A stretch of 64,000 nt of DNA from RGIG7179 sp051893555 (GTDB lineage: Bacteria > Bacillota > Clostridia > Peptostreptococcales > Anaerovoracaceae). The position numbers were made by a program, and so were the translations under genes. The notes under the pieces are model-generated. The model made no database searches, had not been told where the DNA came from, and saw nothing but the letters and a program-made list of their open reading frames with translations. Location of the stretch: assembly GCA_051893555.1 (NCBI GenBank), contig JBJFHL010000007.1:62001-126000 (forward strand). The letters are read 5' to 3'. This document shows positions 25,018-33,191 of this stretch, piece after piece (the stretch's first letter is position 1; the number at the start of each line of letters is the position of its first letter).

Positions 25018-25431
25018 ATGTCATATCAGATAACAGAAGGCTGCATCGGCTGCACCCTGTGTGCAAAGAACTGCCCGACCGGCGCCATTTCCGGCCAGTT
25101 GAAAGAACAGCATGCGGTGGATGCCGGTCTGTGCGTGGATTGCGGCGTATGCGGCAAAATCTGTCCGAAGGGCGCTGTGCTGGATGCCCGGGGGAAAACG
25201 GCAGTCAAGGTACCGAAGGATCAGTGGAAAAAGCCGGTCATTGATCCCGTGCTCTGTGCAGGCTGCTCTGTCTGCGTGGAAAACTGTCCGAAGGACTGTC
25301 TTGAGATCGAAGGGCCGAAATTCCACGGGGATATTCACACCATCGCCCGCTTTGCGGAGGGCAGGAAAAAGGATTGCATCGGCTGCGGCATCTGCGGCGA
25401 TGTCTGCCCGATCGAAGCCATTCATTTTTAG
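25018..25431 (+). CDS. Polyferredoxin with four 4Fe-4S motifs
   Basis: 137 residues from the ATG at 25018, which follows GAGAGGTGA. Four cysteine groups lie at 9-19, 39-49, 80-90 and 120-130, each C-x2-C-x2-C-x3-C followed by Pro. The first two and last two form two ferredoxin-like pairs. It is most likely the electron partner or a subunit of the aldehyde oxidoreductase encoded just upstream, similar in role to AorA/AorB-type ferredoxin subunits. Confidence 0.85.
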   Translation: MSYQITEGCIGCTLCAKNCPTGAISGQLKEQHAVDAGLCVDCGVCGKICPKGAVLDARGKTAVKVPKDQWKKPVIDPVLCAGCSVCVENCPKDCLEIEGPKFHGDIHTIARFAEGRKKDCIGCGICGDVCPIEAIHF

Positions 25432-25479
25432 TCTGATCAAACTTATGCCGGAAAAAATGTCCGGCAGGGAGGTGAAAAT

Positions 25480-26679
25480 ATGGGAAAAGTATTTTGCAGA
25501 GTGTACCAGGGCGTATTTAAAATCGGCATGTACGTGATTCCGTGGGGTATGCCGAAAACGCTGGAAGGTGCCGGTTCGGTGAAGAAACTTCCGGCTCTGA
25601 TCCGGGAGCAGGGCTATACGAAGGTCCTGGTGGTTACAGACAGCGTCCTCATGGGGCTGGGGCTGCTGGACAGTCTCTTTGCTGCCATGACCGATGCCGG
25701 TGTGGAGTATGTGGTCTATGACGGCGTGCAGCCAAACCCGACGGACATCAATGTGAAAGACGGGCTGAAGCTCTTCCAGGAAAACAACTGCCAGGCCATG
25801 GTTGCCTTTGGCGGCGGTTCCCCGATGGACTGCTGCAAGGCCATCGGTGCACTGGCCGTCAAGAAGGGCAAAACCGTAGAACAGCTGCAGGGGCTGTTCC
25901 GGGTACTTCACAGGATCCCGACCATCTTCGCCGTGCCTACCACAGCCGGTACCGGTTCAGAAACCACCGTTGCTGCGGTCATTACCGATTCGAAGACCCA
26001 CCACAAGGCGTCCCTCAACGATACCAGTCTGATGCCGAAATTCGCCGTGCTGGATCCGGAGCTGACCACCGGCCTGCCGCCGAAGGTGACTTCCACCACC
26101 GGTATGGATGCCCTCTGCCACGCAGTGGAATCCTACACCAACAACACGTATAACAGCAAGCTGGAGAAGAAGCTGGCAGAGGATGCTGTCCGGCTGATCT
26201 ATCATAATTTATACAAGGCCTATTGCGATGGCTCTGATATTGAAGCCCGTCAGAACATGCAGAAGGCTGCCTTCTATGCAGGACGTGCCTTTACCCGGGG
26301 CTGTGTGGGCTATGTCCATGCCATCGGCCATACCCTGGGCGGGCTCTACGGCACCCCGCACGGTCTGGCCATGTCCGTGATTCTGCCTCATGTGATGCGT
26401 CAGTTCGGACCTGCGGCCCATGAGCGGCTGGCACGTCTGGCTGAGGTCTGCGGCATGACCGGTCAGAACGATGCAGAGAAGGCCGAAGCCTTCCTCTGCT
26501 GGATGGAAGATCTGAAAGAGAAAATGGAAATTCCGCGGTGTCTGGATGTGATCAAAGAGGAGGATATTCCGCAGATCATTTCCTGGGCCATGAAGGAAGC
26601 CAACCCGCTGTATCCGGTCCCTGTCATCTGGGGCAGAGAAGATTTCGAGAAATGTATTGCGTCTGTTCGCGGGAAATAG
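25480..26679 (+). CDS. Iron-containing alcohol dehydrogenase
   Basis: 399 residues, group III Fe-ADH family. The NAD(P)-binding GGGSPMDCCKAIG lies near residue 110. The metal-binding histidines are in GMDALCHAVESY and GYVHAIGHTLGG...GTPHGLA. It interconverts an alcohol and an aldehyde with NAD(P)H. Placed 48 bases after the polyferredoxin gene, it completes a module: alcohol to aldehyde by this enzyme, aldehyde to acid by AOR, with electrons going to ferredoxin. GGAGGTG precedes ATG. A terminator closes the unit. Confidence 0.9.
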   Translation: MGKVFCRVYQGVFKIGMYVIPWGMPKTLEGAGSVKKLPALIREQGYTKVLVVTDSVLMGLGLLDSLFAAMTDAGVEYVVYDGVQPNPTDINVKDGLKLFQENNCQAMVAFGGGSPMDCCKAIGALAVKKGKTVEQLQGLFRVLHRIPTIFAVPTTAGTGSETTVAAVITDSKTHHKASLNDTSLMPKFAVLDPELTTGLPPKVTSTTGMDALCHAVESYTNNTYNSKLEKKLAEDAVRLIYHNLYKAYCDGSDIEARQNMQKAAFYAGRAFTRGCVGYVHAIGHTLGGLYGTPHGLAMSVILPHVMRQFGPAAHERLARLAEVCGMTGQNDAEKAEAFLCWMEDLKEKMEIPRCLDVIKEEDIPQIISWAMKEANPLYPVPVIWGREDFEKCIASVRGK

Positions 26680-26733
26680 CATCAAAGTACAATCAAATAC
26701 ATCGGTACAAAATATTGAACTGCAAAAAACAGA

Positions 26734-26768
26734 AAGCAGGCGAGCCGTTACGGTAAGCCTGCTTTTTT
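26734..26768. terminator. Bidirectional terminator between the ADH gene and trpB
   Basis: AAGCAGGC pairs perfectly with GCCTGCTT, with an inner CCG/CGG, flanked by A-run and T-run, so it can end both the plus-strand aldehyde module and the minus-strand trpB transcript. Confidence 0.8.
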
Positions 26769-26795
26769 CGATATATATTCTTTTACGGTCTTACT

Positions 26796-28190
26796 TTACT
26801 CTCTGTTCTGCGGAATATCAGGAATGCCTGCAAATCCCTTTGCCAGATCTTCATCGGTCGGGATGTAGTCGGACATTTCGCCGTCATTGAATTTCTGATA
26901 TGCCACCAGGTCGAAGTAGCCGGTACCGGTGAGACCGAATACGATGGTCTTTTCTTCGCCGGTTTCCTTGCACTTCAGTGCTTCGTCGATGGCAACCTTG
27001 ATGGCGTGGCTGCTTTCCGGTGCAGGCAGAATACCTTCTACTCTCGCGAACTGTTCTGCAGCTGCGAAGACTTCCGTCTGTTCTACTGCTCTTGCTTCCA
27101 TATATCCGTCATGATACAGCTGGGACAGAGTGGAGCTCATGCCGTGGAACCGGAGACCGCCTGCATGGTTGGCCGATGGAATGAAGCCGCTGCCCAGGGT
27201 GTACATCTTCGCCAGCGGGCAGATCATACCGGTATCGCAGAAGTCATACTTAAACTGACCGCGGGTGAAGCTCGGGCAGGATGCCGGCTCAACCGCAATG
27301 ATTCTGTAGTCTGCTTCGCCTCTCAACTTTTCGCCCATAAACGGTGCGATCAGTCCGCCCAGGTTGGAACCGCCGCCTGCACAACCGATGATGATGTCCG
27401 GCTTGATGCCGTATTTATCCAGAGCCACTTTGGTTTCCAGACCGATGATGGACTGGTGGAGCAGAACCTGATTCAGTACACTGCCCAGTACATATCTGTA
27501 TCCTTCGTGGGTCGTAGCAACTTCTACTGCTTCGGAGATGGCGCATCCCAGGCTTCCCGTGGTTCCCGGGAACTCAGCCAGGATCTTCTTGCCCACTTCT
27601 GTAGTCATGGAAGGGGACGGAGTTACGTCTGCGCCGTAGGTTCTCATGACTTCACGGCGGAACGGTTTCTGTTCATAGGATACCTTTACCATGAACACCT
27701 TGCAGTCCAGGCCCAGATAGCTGCATGCCATGGACAGAGCAGTACCCCACTGACCTGCACCGGTTTCGGTGGTGACGCCCTTCAGGCCCTGCTTCTTGGC
27801 GTAGTAGGCCTGAGCGATGGCAGAATTCAGCTTGTGGCTGCCGCTGGTGTTGTTTCCTTCGAATTTATAGTAAATCTTCGCCGGTGTTCCCAGCTTTTCT
27901 TCCAGACAGTATGCACGAACCAGCGGTGCCGGACGGTACATTTTATAGAAGTCGCGGATCTCCTGCGGGATTTCAACGTATGCCGTCTCATCGTCCAGCT
28001 CCTGCTGTACCAGTTCTTCGCAAAATACACCGGAAAGCTCTTCGGCAGTCATGGGCTGGCAGGTGCCCGGATTCAGCAGCGGTGCAGGTTTCACCTTCAT
28101 GTCGCTGCGCATGTTGTACCATGCCTTCGGCATTTCTTCTTCACTCAGATAAATTTTGTAAGGGATTTTCTGTTCATTCATTGTTGTCAT
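26796..28190 (-). CDS. trpB: TrpB-like tryptophan synthase beta chain (TrpB2 type)
   Basis: 464 residues from the ATG at 28188-28190, preceded by GGAGGAAAAGACA; a 15-codon upstream extension has no ribosome site. It is longer than classical TrpB (about 400) and has the N-terminal extension of the TrpB2 group. The PLP lysine is Lys120 in SGSHKLNSA, the phosphate loop GCAGGGSNLGG, with AGQWGTALS also conserved. It condenses indole and serine to tryptophan. No trpA is near, as usual for TrpB2. A Trp-specific T-box upstream supports a real role in tryptophan supply, perhaps by indole salvage. Confidence 0.92.
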   Translation of the reverse strand: MTTMNEQKIPYKIYLSEEEMPKAWYNMRSDMKVKPAPLLNPGTCQPMTAEELSGVFCEELVQQELDDETAYVEIPQEIRDFYKMYRPAPLVRAYCLEEKLGTPAKIYYKFEGNNTSGSHKLNSAIAQAYYAKKQGLKGVTTETGAGQWGTALSMACSYLGLDCKVFMVKVSYEQKPFRREVMRTYGADVTPSPSMTTEVGKKILAEFPGTTGSLGCAISEAVEVATTHEGYRYVLGSVLNQVLLHQSIIGLETKVALDKYGIKPDIIIGCAGGGSNLGGLIAPFMGEKLRGEADYRIIAVEPASCPSFTRGQFKYDFCDTGMICPLAKMYTLGSGFIPSANHAGGLRFHGMSSTLSQLYHDGYMEARAVEQTEVFAAAEQFARVEGILPAPESSHAIKVAIDEALKCKETGEEKTIVFGLTGTGYFDLVAYQKFNDGEMSDYIPTDEDLAKGFAGIPDIPQNRE

Positions 28191-28235
28191 TGTCTTTTCC
28201 TCCATTTTTCTTTTCAATGAGTATGGGCCAGGCAA

Positions 28236-28272
28236 TAAAAAAATCCTGTCCCTGAATCTGCTGGGACAGGAT
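28236..28272 (-). terminator. T-box regulated terminator of trpB
   Basis: On the minus strand ATCCTGTCCC pairs with GGGACAGGAT and is followed by seven U. It lies just after the T-box sequence and about 45 bases before the trpB start. Confidence 0.85.
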
Positions 28273-28515
28273 GAAATTCAACCTGCGGTGCCACCCGGCT
28301 TGACGCTTTCCGCGCCCTACTCATCGCGTACTATCATACGCAGCTCTTTGATCACGGAGGAGTTACTCCGTCTCCCCTACTTCCGCCTGCAAAATCTCTG
28401 CCTGCAGATCGTTTCGGCTCGCCCTCAGGAGCCCATTCCCCTCTATGGTGCATGCCGCAATCCCACCGCCTGCGGCTCTCTGTGATGTCCTGTATAGAAA
28501 GTACTTACTCTCCTT
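28273..28515 (-). ncRNA. T-box leader, tryptophan (UGG) specifier
   Basis: The minus-strand leader contains GGGTGGCACCGC (28285-28297), the T-box sequence that pairs with the uncharged tRNA acceptor end. The stem I base is formed by GAGAGCC (near 28475) and GGGCTCC (near 28430). The triplet immediately before the 3' arm, in GGAATGG, reads UGG, giving a tRNA-Trp specifier. Uncharged tRNA-Trp should stabilise the antiterminator and raise trpB expression. The specifier was read by eye from position rather than from a modelled structure. Confidence 0.82.
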
Positions 28516-28529
28516 CATCGGTTTATTGC

Positions 28530-28559
28530 ATTATAGCACCGTAGTAGGTTGTTTGTCAA
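28530..28559 (-). promoter_or_regulatory. Promoter of the trpB T-box transcript
   Basis: Minus strand: TTGACA (28554-28559), an 18-base spacer, TATAAT (28530-28535). Both hexamers are consensus. Confidence 0.85.
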
Positions 28560-28757
28560 CAAAAAAATCATTTTCCTTTCTGTTTTTTTGTGACTCCTTC
28601 ACAATTCATGCGTGCAGGCTCTTTTCGAAAAGTTTTCTTGCACCCCCTTCCCACATGGTGTAAAATATAAGGTGGATATTTGTCTTTTTCTCCGACATGC
28701 GCCGATTATGCGCTTTGTAGTCGGAATGGGAAGGACGGAAAAGGGAAAAGAGGTATT

Positions 28758-29645
28758 TTGAGAAAAATGGAAGGTTCCAGAGAAAAAAACAGTACATCCT
28801 CCCGCGGGAACCGCAATCGAATCCTTATGCTGATTCTGCAGGGGGTAATCATCGGGATCGGCGGCATTCTGCCGGGCATCAGCGGCGGTGTACTCTGCGT
28901 CATATTCGGCCTGTATCAGCCGGTCATCGAGGTTTTATCAAATCCGTTAGTCAATCTGCGGAAGTACTGGCGGATCATTATCCCGGCCGGGATTGGTGTA
29001 GGACTTGGGTTTCTGGGCTGTGCCGGACTGGTCAGCACTTTTATGGAAAAAAACAGTCAGGCGGCGGTCTGTGTATTTATCGGCCTGATCGTTGGTATGC
29101 TGCCGGACCTTTGGAAGGATGCCGGGCGTGAGGGCAGAAAAGGCGCATCGATTCCTGCTCTGATCATCAGTTTCCTGATATTCCTCGGCCTGCTGCTGTT
29201 TCTGCGCACCGGTATTTCCATGGAAATTACACCGAATGCCGGATGGTACGTGTTCTGCGGCATCGCATGGGGTCTTTCCATTGTGGTTCCGGGGCTCTCA
29301 TCTTCGTCCATGTTGATCTTCTTCGGTCTTTACCAGCCTATGCTGGTTGGCATGGCAAGGCTTGATTTCAGGGTTCTGATCCCTCTTGGAATCGGTGCCT
29401 GTCTCATCGTGTTTACACTGTCCAGGGTCGTAAATCGTTTCTTCGAAAAGCATTACGCACTGGCATCTCATATTATTTTAGGTATCGTCATCGCCACTAC
29501 GGTGATGATTATACCGACGGAATTTTCCGGTACATCCGGCTTGCTGATCTGTCTGGCATGCGCGGCAGGCGGTGTACTGGCTGCCGCGGGCATCAACCGC
29601 CTCTGCAGCAGGATAGCAGAACAGCGAATGGCAGAAAATCAATAA
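28758..29645 (+). CDS. DUF368 membrane protein (undecaprenyl-phosphate translocase-like)
   Basis: 295 residues from a TTG at 28758 placed six bases after AGAGGT; an ATG three codons later is the alternative. The family signature GIGGILPGISGGVLCVIFGLY is at about residues 30-50 and a related motif GLSIVVPGLSSSSML at about 200, showing the internal repeat of DUF368 proteins. Members such as PopT recycle undecaprenyl phosphate across the membrane for cell-wall synthesis. Followed after 19 bases by the CofE-like gene. The connection to the two downstream genes is not obvious. Confidence 0.8.
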   Translation: MRKMEGSREKNSTSSRGNRNRILMLILQGVIIGIGGILPGISGGVLCVIFGLYQPVIEVLSNPLVNLRKYWRIIIPAGIGVGLGFLGCAGLVSTFMEKNSQAAVCVFIGLIVGMLPDLWKDAGREGRKGASIPALIISFLIFLGLLLFLRTGISMEITPNAGWYVFCGIAWGLSIVVPGLSSSSMLIFFGLYQPMLVGMARLDFRVLIPLGIGACLIVFTLSRVVNRFFEKHYALASHIILGIVIATTVMIIPTEFSGTSGLLICLACAAGGVLAAAGINRLCSRIAEQRMAENQ

Positions 29646-29664
29646 GAACAGAGAGGTTCAATGT

Positions 29665-30855
29665 ATGGAAAGAAGAATTGGAACAATTTCAAGAGGTCTT
29701 CGCGCACCTATTATCAAGGAAGGTGACGACCTGAAACAGATCGTTGTAGATACCCTGCTGGAATGTGTGGAGAAGGGGGATTTTGAAATCGGAAGCAAAG
29801 ATGTGCTGGCCGTCACGGAATCTATTTTAGCTCGTTCGCAGGCAAACTACGCTACGACCGATCAGCTGGCAAGCGATGTACGTGCCAAGCTGGGTGGGGA
29901 AACCGTCGGCGTAGTTTTTCCGATCCTGAGCAGAAACCGGTTTGCCATCTGCCTGCGGGGCATCGCCAAGGGTGCGAAGAAGGTGGTTCTCATGCTCAGC
30001 TACCCAAGCGACGAAGTAGGTAACCATTTGCTCGACATGGATTTGCTGGATGCTGCCGGTGTAGATCCATACACCGATCTGCTGACCCAGGCAGAGTTTG
30101 AAGAAAAGTTCGGCAAGTCCCGCCACACATTTACGGGCATCGACTATGTCAACTACTATAAATCTCTGATTGAAGAGGAAGGTGCGGAAGCTGAAATCAT
30201 TTTCTGTAACAATCCTCGGCGGATCGTGGATTTCTCGAAGAATGTTCTTTGTGCAGATATTCACACCAGGGCCAGAAGCAAACGCCTGATTAAAGCTGCC
30301 GGTGCAGACGTGGTTCTGGGTATGGACGACCTGCTCACCGCACCGGTGGATGGTTCCGGCTGCAATCCGGACTATGGTATTCTGGGCTCCAATAAAGCCA
30401 CCGAAACGACCATCAAGCTGTTCCCGACCGGCTGCCAGGAGTTCGTGGATGCGGTGCAGGCTGAAATCAGGGCCCGGACCGGTAAAACGGTTGAAGTCAT
30501 GGTCTACGGCGACGGTGCATTCAAGGATCCTGTGGGAAAGATCTGGGAACTGGCGGATCCTGTGGTTTCTCCGGGCTACACCAGTGGGCTCGTAGGTCAG
30601 CCGAATGAACTGAAACTGAAATATCTTGCAGACAATGATTTCGCGGATCTGCGAGGTGACGCACTGAAAAAGGCCATCGAATCTGCGATCAAAACCAAGG
30701 ATGCGGATCTGACGGGTCAGATGGCTACGGAAGGAACCACGCCGAGAAGGCTGACGGACCTGCTGGGCTCTCTCTGTGACCTGACTTCCGGTTCCGGAGA
30801 CAAGGGCACACCGTTCATTTATATCCAGGGATATTTCGACAACTATACAGACTAA
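29665..30855 (+). CDS. Coenzyme F420-0:L-glutamate ligase (CofE)-like protein
   Basis: 396 residues. The N-terminal 250 match the CofE fold family (AVTESILARSQANY near residue 55, and the later DVVLGMDDLLTAPVDGSGCNPDYG region), which binds GTP and metal and adds glutamate to F420-0. The protein is longer than archaeal CofE (about 250), with an extra C-terminal part. Nothing else in the window belongs to F420 synthesis, so its substrate is probably another lactyl- or carboxylate-bearing molecule. It lies 12 bases before a formamidase gene, which suggests a shared amide-bond chemistry. Family assignment is good; function is open. Confidence 0.72.
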   Translation: MERRIGTISRGLRAPIIKEGDDLKQIVVDTLLECVEKGDFEIGSKDVLAVTESILARSQANYATTDQLASDVRAKLGGETVGVVFPILSRNRFAICLRGIAKGAKKVVLMLSYPSDEVGNHLLDMDLLDAAGVDPYTDLLTQAEFEEKFGKSRHTFTGIDYVNYYKSLIEEEGAEAEIIFCNNPRRIVDFSKNVLCADIHTRARSKRLIKAAGADVVLGMDDLLTAPVDGSGCNPDYGILGSNKATETTIKLFPTGCQEFVDAVQAEIRARTGKTVEVMVYGDGAFKDPVGKIWELADPVVSPGYTSGLVGQPNELKLKYLADNDFADLRGDALKKAIESAIKTKDADLTGQMATEGTTPRRLTDLLGSLCDLTSGSGDKGTPFIYIQGYFDNYTD

Positions 30856-30867
30856 GGAGATTCTATC

Positions 30868-31758
30868 ATGTTAAAAATTCCATGTACGCAAAAAATTGAT
30901 CACATGTCTGCTTCCAATCCGCCGGCGGCTCGCTGTAAAGATGGCGATACCGTCATCTTCGAAACGATGGACTGCTATGATGGTGCTGTCACCTGTGAGG
31001 GCGTCCGCGACTGGGAAGGAAAGGAACAGGGAAAATATATGGCGAACCCTGCCACCGGTCCACTGTTCGTAGAGGGTGCTATGCCCGGCGATGCACTGGC
31101 TGTGGAGATCCTGGATATTAAAACCCGGGGCTGGGGGGCCATGGGTACCGGCTTTGGGGAAAACGCTTTCATCAACTATGACGGTGAATATGAAATGCGT
31201 GCATTCCACTATGAGGACGGCTTTGTGAAAATTGGCGGCAAGCAGATCCCAATCGATCTGATGATCGGTGTGATCGGCGTCGCTCCTGCGGGAGACCCGG
31301 TTCCAACCATCACACCGGATTCCCACGGCGGCAACATGGATTGTAACAGAATTGTTGTTGGTTCTAAAATCCTTTTTCCGGTGGCTGCAGAAGGTGGTCT
31401 TCTAGCCATGGGGGATCTTCATGCGCTGATGGGCGACGGAGAAGTGTTCGAATACGGTCTGGAAACGGCCGGCGAAGTGACCGTTCGCGTCAGTGTCGTG
31501 AAAAATGCCATGAAGGAGCTGGCGATCAAGCAGCCTACGCTGTACCAGGGAGGCCGTGTCATGACCGTTGCATCCGGCAAGACCTACGATGAGGCTGTTC
31601 GTCTGGCATTGGAGGCCATGTACGAATATCTCCTGACTCACGGCTGGGACAAGGTAGAAGCCGGCATGCTCATGAGCATGAAGTGTGACCTGGCAATCTG
31701 CCAGATCGTCGATCCTCAAATCACGGTCCGGGCCATGCTGGATGAAAATCTGATTTAG
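30868..31758 (+). CDS. Acetamidase/formamidase family protein
   Basis: 296 residues, normal for FmdA/AmdA proteins that hydrolyse short amides to ammonia and acid. The metal-site segment PDSHGGNMDCNRI and the MGDLHALMGDGE loop are present. AAGGAGA precedes ATG. It is the last gene of the DUF368-CofE-like-formamidase unit and is followed by a strong terminator. The immediate neighbourhood of an amide-forming ligase and an amide-cleaving enzyme is notable. Confidence 0.88.
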   Translation: MLKIPCTQKIDHMSASNPPAARCKDGDTVIFETMDCYDGAVTCEGVRDWEGKEQGKYMANPATGPLFVEGAMPGDALAVEILDIKTRGWGAMGTGFGENAFINYDGEYEMRAFHYEDGFVKIGGKQIPIDLMIGVIGVAPAGDPVPTITPDSHGGNMDCNRIVVGSKILFPVAAEGGLLAMGDLHALMGDGEVFEYGLETAGEVTVRVSVVKNAMKELAIKQPTLYQGGRVMTVASGKTYDEAVRLALEAMYEYLLTHGWDKVEAGMLMSMKCDLAICQIVDPQITVRAMLDENLI

Positions 31759-31771
31759 ATTTTCGAGATTT

Positions 31772-31804
31772 AAAACGCCGACTCAAATGAGAGCCGGCGT
31801 TTTA
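31772..31804. terminator. Bidirectional terminator between the formamidase gene and xpt
   Basis: AAAACGCCG pairs with CGGCGTTTT around an inner partly paired loop; A-run and T-run on opposite sides allow use in both directions by the convergent genes. Confidence 0.82.
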
Positions 31805-31825
31805 ATATAATATTGTTTCTCTGTT

Positions 31826-32422
31826 TTACAATGTAACTCTTGGTTGCTCTCGGAAGGTGATGGTGCCGGTCTTTGGATCCATGGCGTCGACAATCGCCAG
31901 GGATTCCAGTTGATATCCCAGATTGCGGATGACCTTCCCTCCGTTCTGAAAGCCCTTTTCCACAGCGATGCCGATTCCTTCCACGGTTCCGCCTGCCTGC
32001 TGGACGATGGATATCAATCCCTGCAGGGCACAGCCGTTGGCCAGGAAATCATCGATGATCAGCACCCGATCCTTCGTCCCCAAAAAATCCTTGGATACGA
32101 TGACCCGGTTCACATTTTTATGCGTAAAGGATTCCACCTCTGCCACGTAGACGTCTCCTGCAATATTAATGCTCTTCGACTTCTTGGCAAAAACCACCGG
32201 CACACCGAAATGCCGCGCGGCGATACAGGCAATGCCGATACCGGATGCCTCAATGGTGAGGATTTTGTTGATCGGCCTGCCGGCAAACCGCGACTTCCAT
32301 TCCGCACCCATCTGGTCAAATAAGCCGATATCCATCTGATGATTCAGGAAGCTGTCCACCTTCAGCACATTTCCTTCCCGTACAATGCCGTCTTTTTGTA
32401 TTCGTTCTTCTAAAAAGTTCAT
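31826..32422 (-). CDS. xpt: Xanthine phosphoribosyltransferase
   Basis: 198 residues, close to Bacillus Xpt. The N-terminal MNFLEERIQKDG and SFLNHQMD segments and the PRPP-binding loop RVLIIDDFLANG are conserved. It salvages xanthine to XMP. No purine riboswitch directly precedes it; it follows pcp after 25 bases and shares its transcript. Confidence 0.93.
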   Translation of the reverse strand: MNFLEERIQKDGIVREGNVLKVDSFLNHQMDIGLFDQMGAEWKSRFAGRPINKILTIEASGIGIACIAARHFGVPVVFAKKSKSINIAGDVYVAEVESFTHKNVNRVIVSKDFLGTKDRVLIIDDFLANGCALQGLISIVQQAGGTVEGIGIAVEKGFQNGGKVIRNLGYQLESLAIVDAMDPKTGTITFREQPRVTL

Positions 32423-32447
32423 TGCAATTTCCTTCCCATCTTCCGAT

Positions 32448-33116
32448 TCAGTTCAATGTACCCATGGCTACCGATGCTTCGTTGTTCCGGATTGCTGCTT
32501 CAATGGCCAGCTGCAGGCCGCGTGTCATGTCGTCGATGTTCATAGAGGCCACATTCGGAGCTTTTAAGGCTGCCTGCTGCGGTGCATAAGGTACATGGAT
32601 AAATCCGCCTTTCATCTGCGGGTACTTCTTTTCACGCAGATACAGAAGGTGATACATCAGTGTATTGCAGACATAGCTCCCGGCAGAAAAGGACAGCTGG
32701 GCCGGTATGCCGCCCTGCTGCATGTTCAGCACCATGGATTTTACCGGCAGGGACGCAAAATAAGCGGCTGGACCGTCTTCTCTTACTGGCAGATCCACCG
32801 GCTGGGATCCTTCGTTATCCGGTATTCGTGCATCCATCAGATTAATGGCAACCCGCTCGACTGAAATCACAGCATCCCCTCCAGCCTGACCGATGCAAAG
32901 CACCAGGTCTGGATGATATTTTTCCAGCAGTCTTTCCAGAACAATGCCTGCTTTGCTAAAAACCACCGGAATCTCCTCTTTCAGAATCTCCGCATTTTCA
33001 ATTGTTTCGGGCAATCTTTTGACCGCTTCCATAGATGGATTCGTCGTCTCTCCGTCGAAAGGCTGAAAGCCGGTAACCAGGACACGTACTGCACTTTCTT
33101 TCATTTCATTCTCCAT
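32448..33116 (-). CDS. pcp: Pyrrolidone-carboxylate peptidase (pyroglutamyl-peptidase I)
   Basis: 222 residues, family C15. The catalytic triad is visible as Glu87 in SVERVA, Cys150 in GSYVCNTLMY and His174 in GFIHVPY. It removes N-terminal pyroglutamate from peptides in the cytoplasm. ATG at 33114-33116 has AGGA six bases upstream. The only sequence between it and the NfnB-like gene is a terminator-like hairpin, so pcp-xpt may depend on read-through from the redox operon. Confidence 0.93.
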   Translation of the reverse strand: MENEMKESAVRVLVTGFQPFDGETTNPSMEAVKRLPETIENAEILKEEIPVVFSKAGIVLERLLEKYHPDLVLCIGQAGGDAVISVERVAINLMDARIPDNEGSQPVDLPVREDGPAAYFASLPVKSMVLNMQQGGIPAQLSFSAGSYVCNTLMYHLLYLREKKYPQMKGGFIHVPYAPQQAALKAPNVASMNIDDMTRGLQLAIEAAIRNNEASVAMGTLN

Positions 33117-33134
33117 TCTTTTCCTTTGTGTGAA

Positions 33135-33161
33135 AAGGAGCAGCCGTCGTGACTGCTCCTT
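33135..33161 (-). terminator. Hairpin between the NfnB-like gene and pcp
   Basis: AAGGAGCAG pairs with CTGCTCCTT around a 9-base loop, followed on the minus strand by TTTCACAC, a short U-run. It probably ends most transcription of the redox operon; partial read-through would feed pcp-xpt, since no separate promoter is visible. Confidence 0.65.
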
Positions 33162-33191
33162 CTGATTTGCGATTGTTTCTTTGCCCGTACT

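Noticed and set aside
31826..32447. Purine (guanine/xanthine) riboswitch in front of xpt
   Set aside because: Only 25 bases separate xpt from pcp, and the conserved purine-riboswitch loops are not present there or before pcp.
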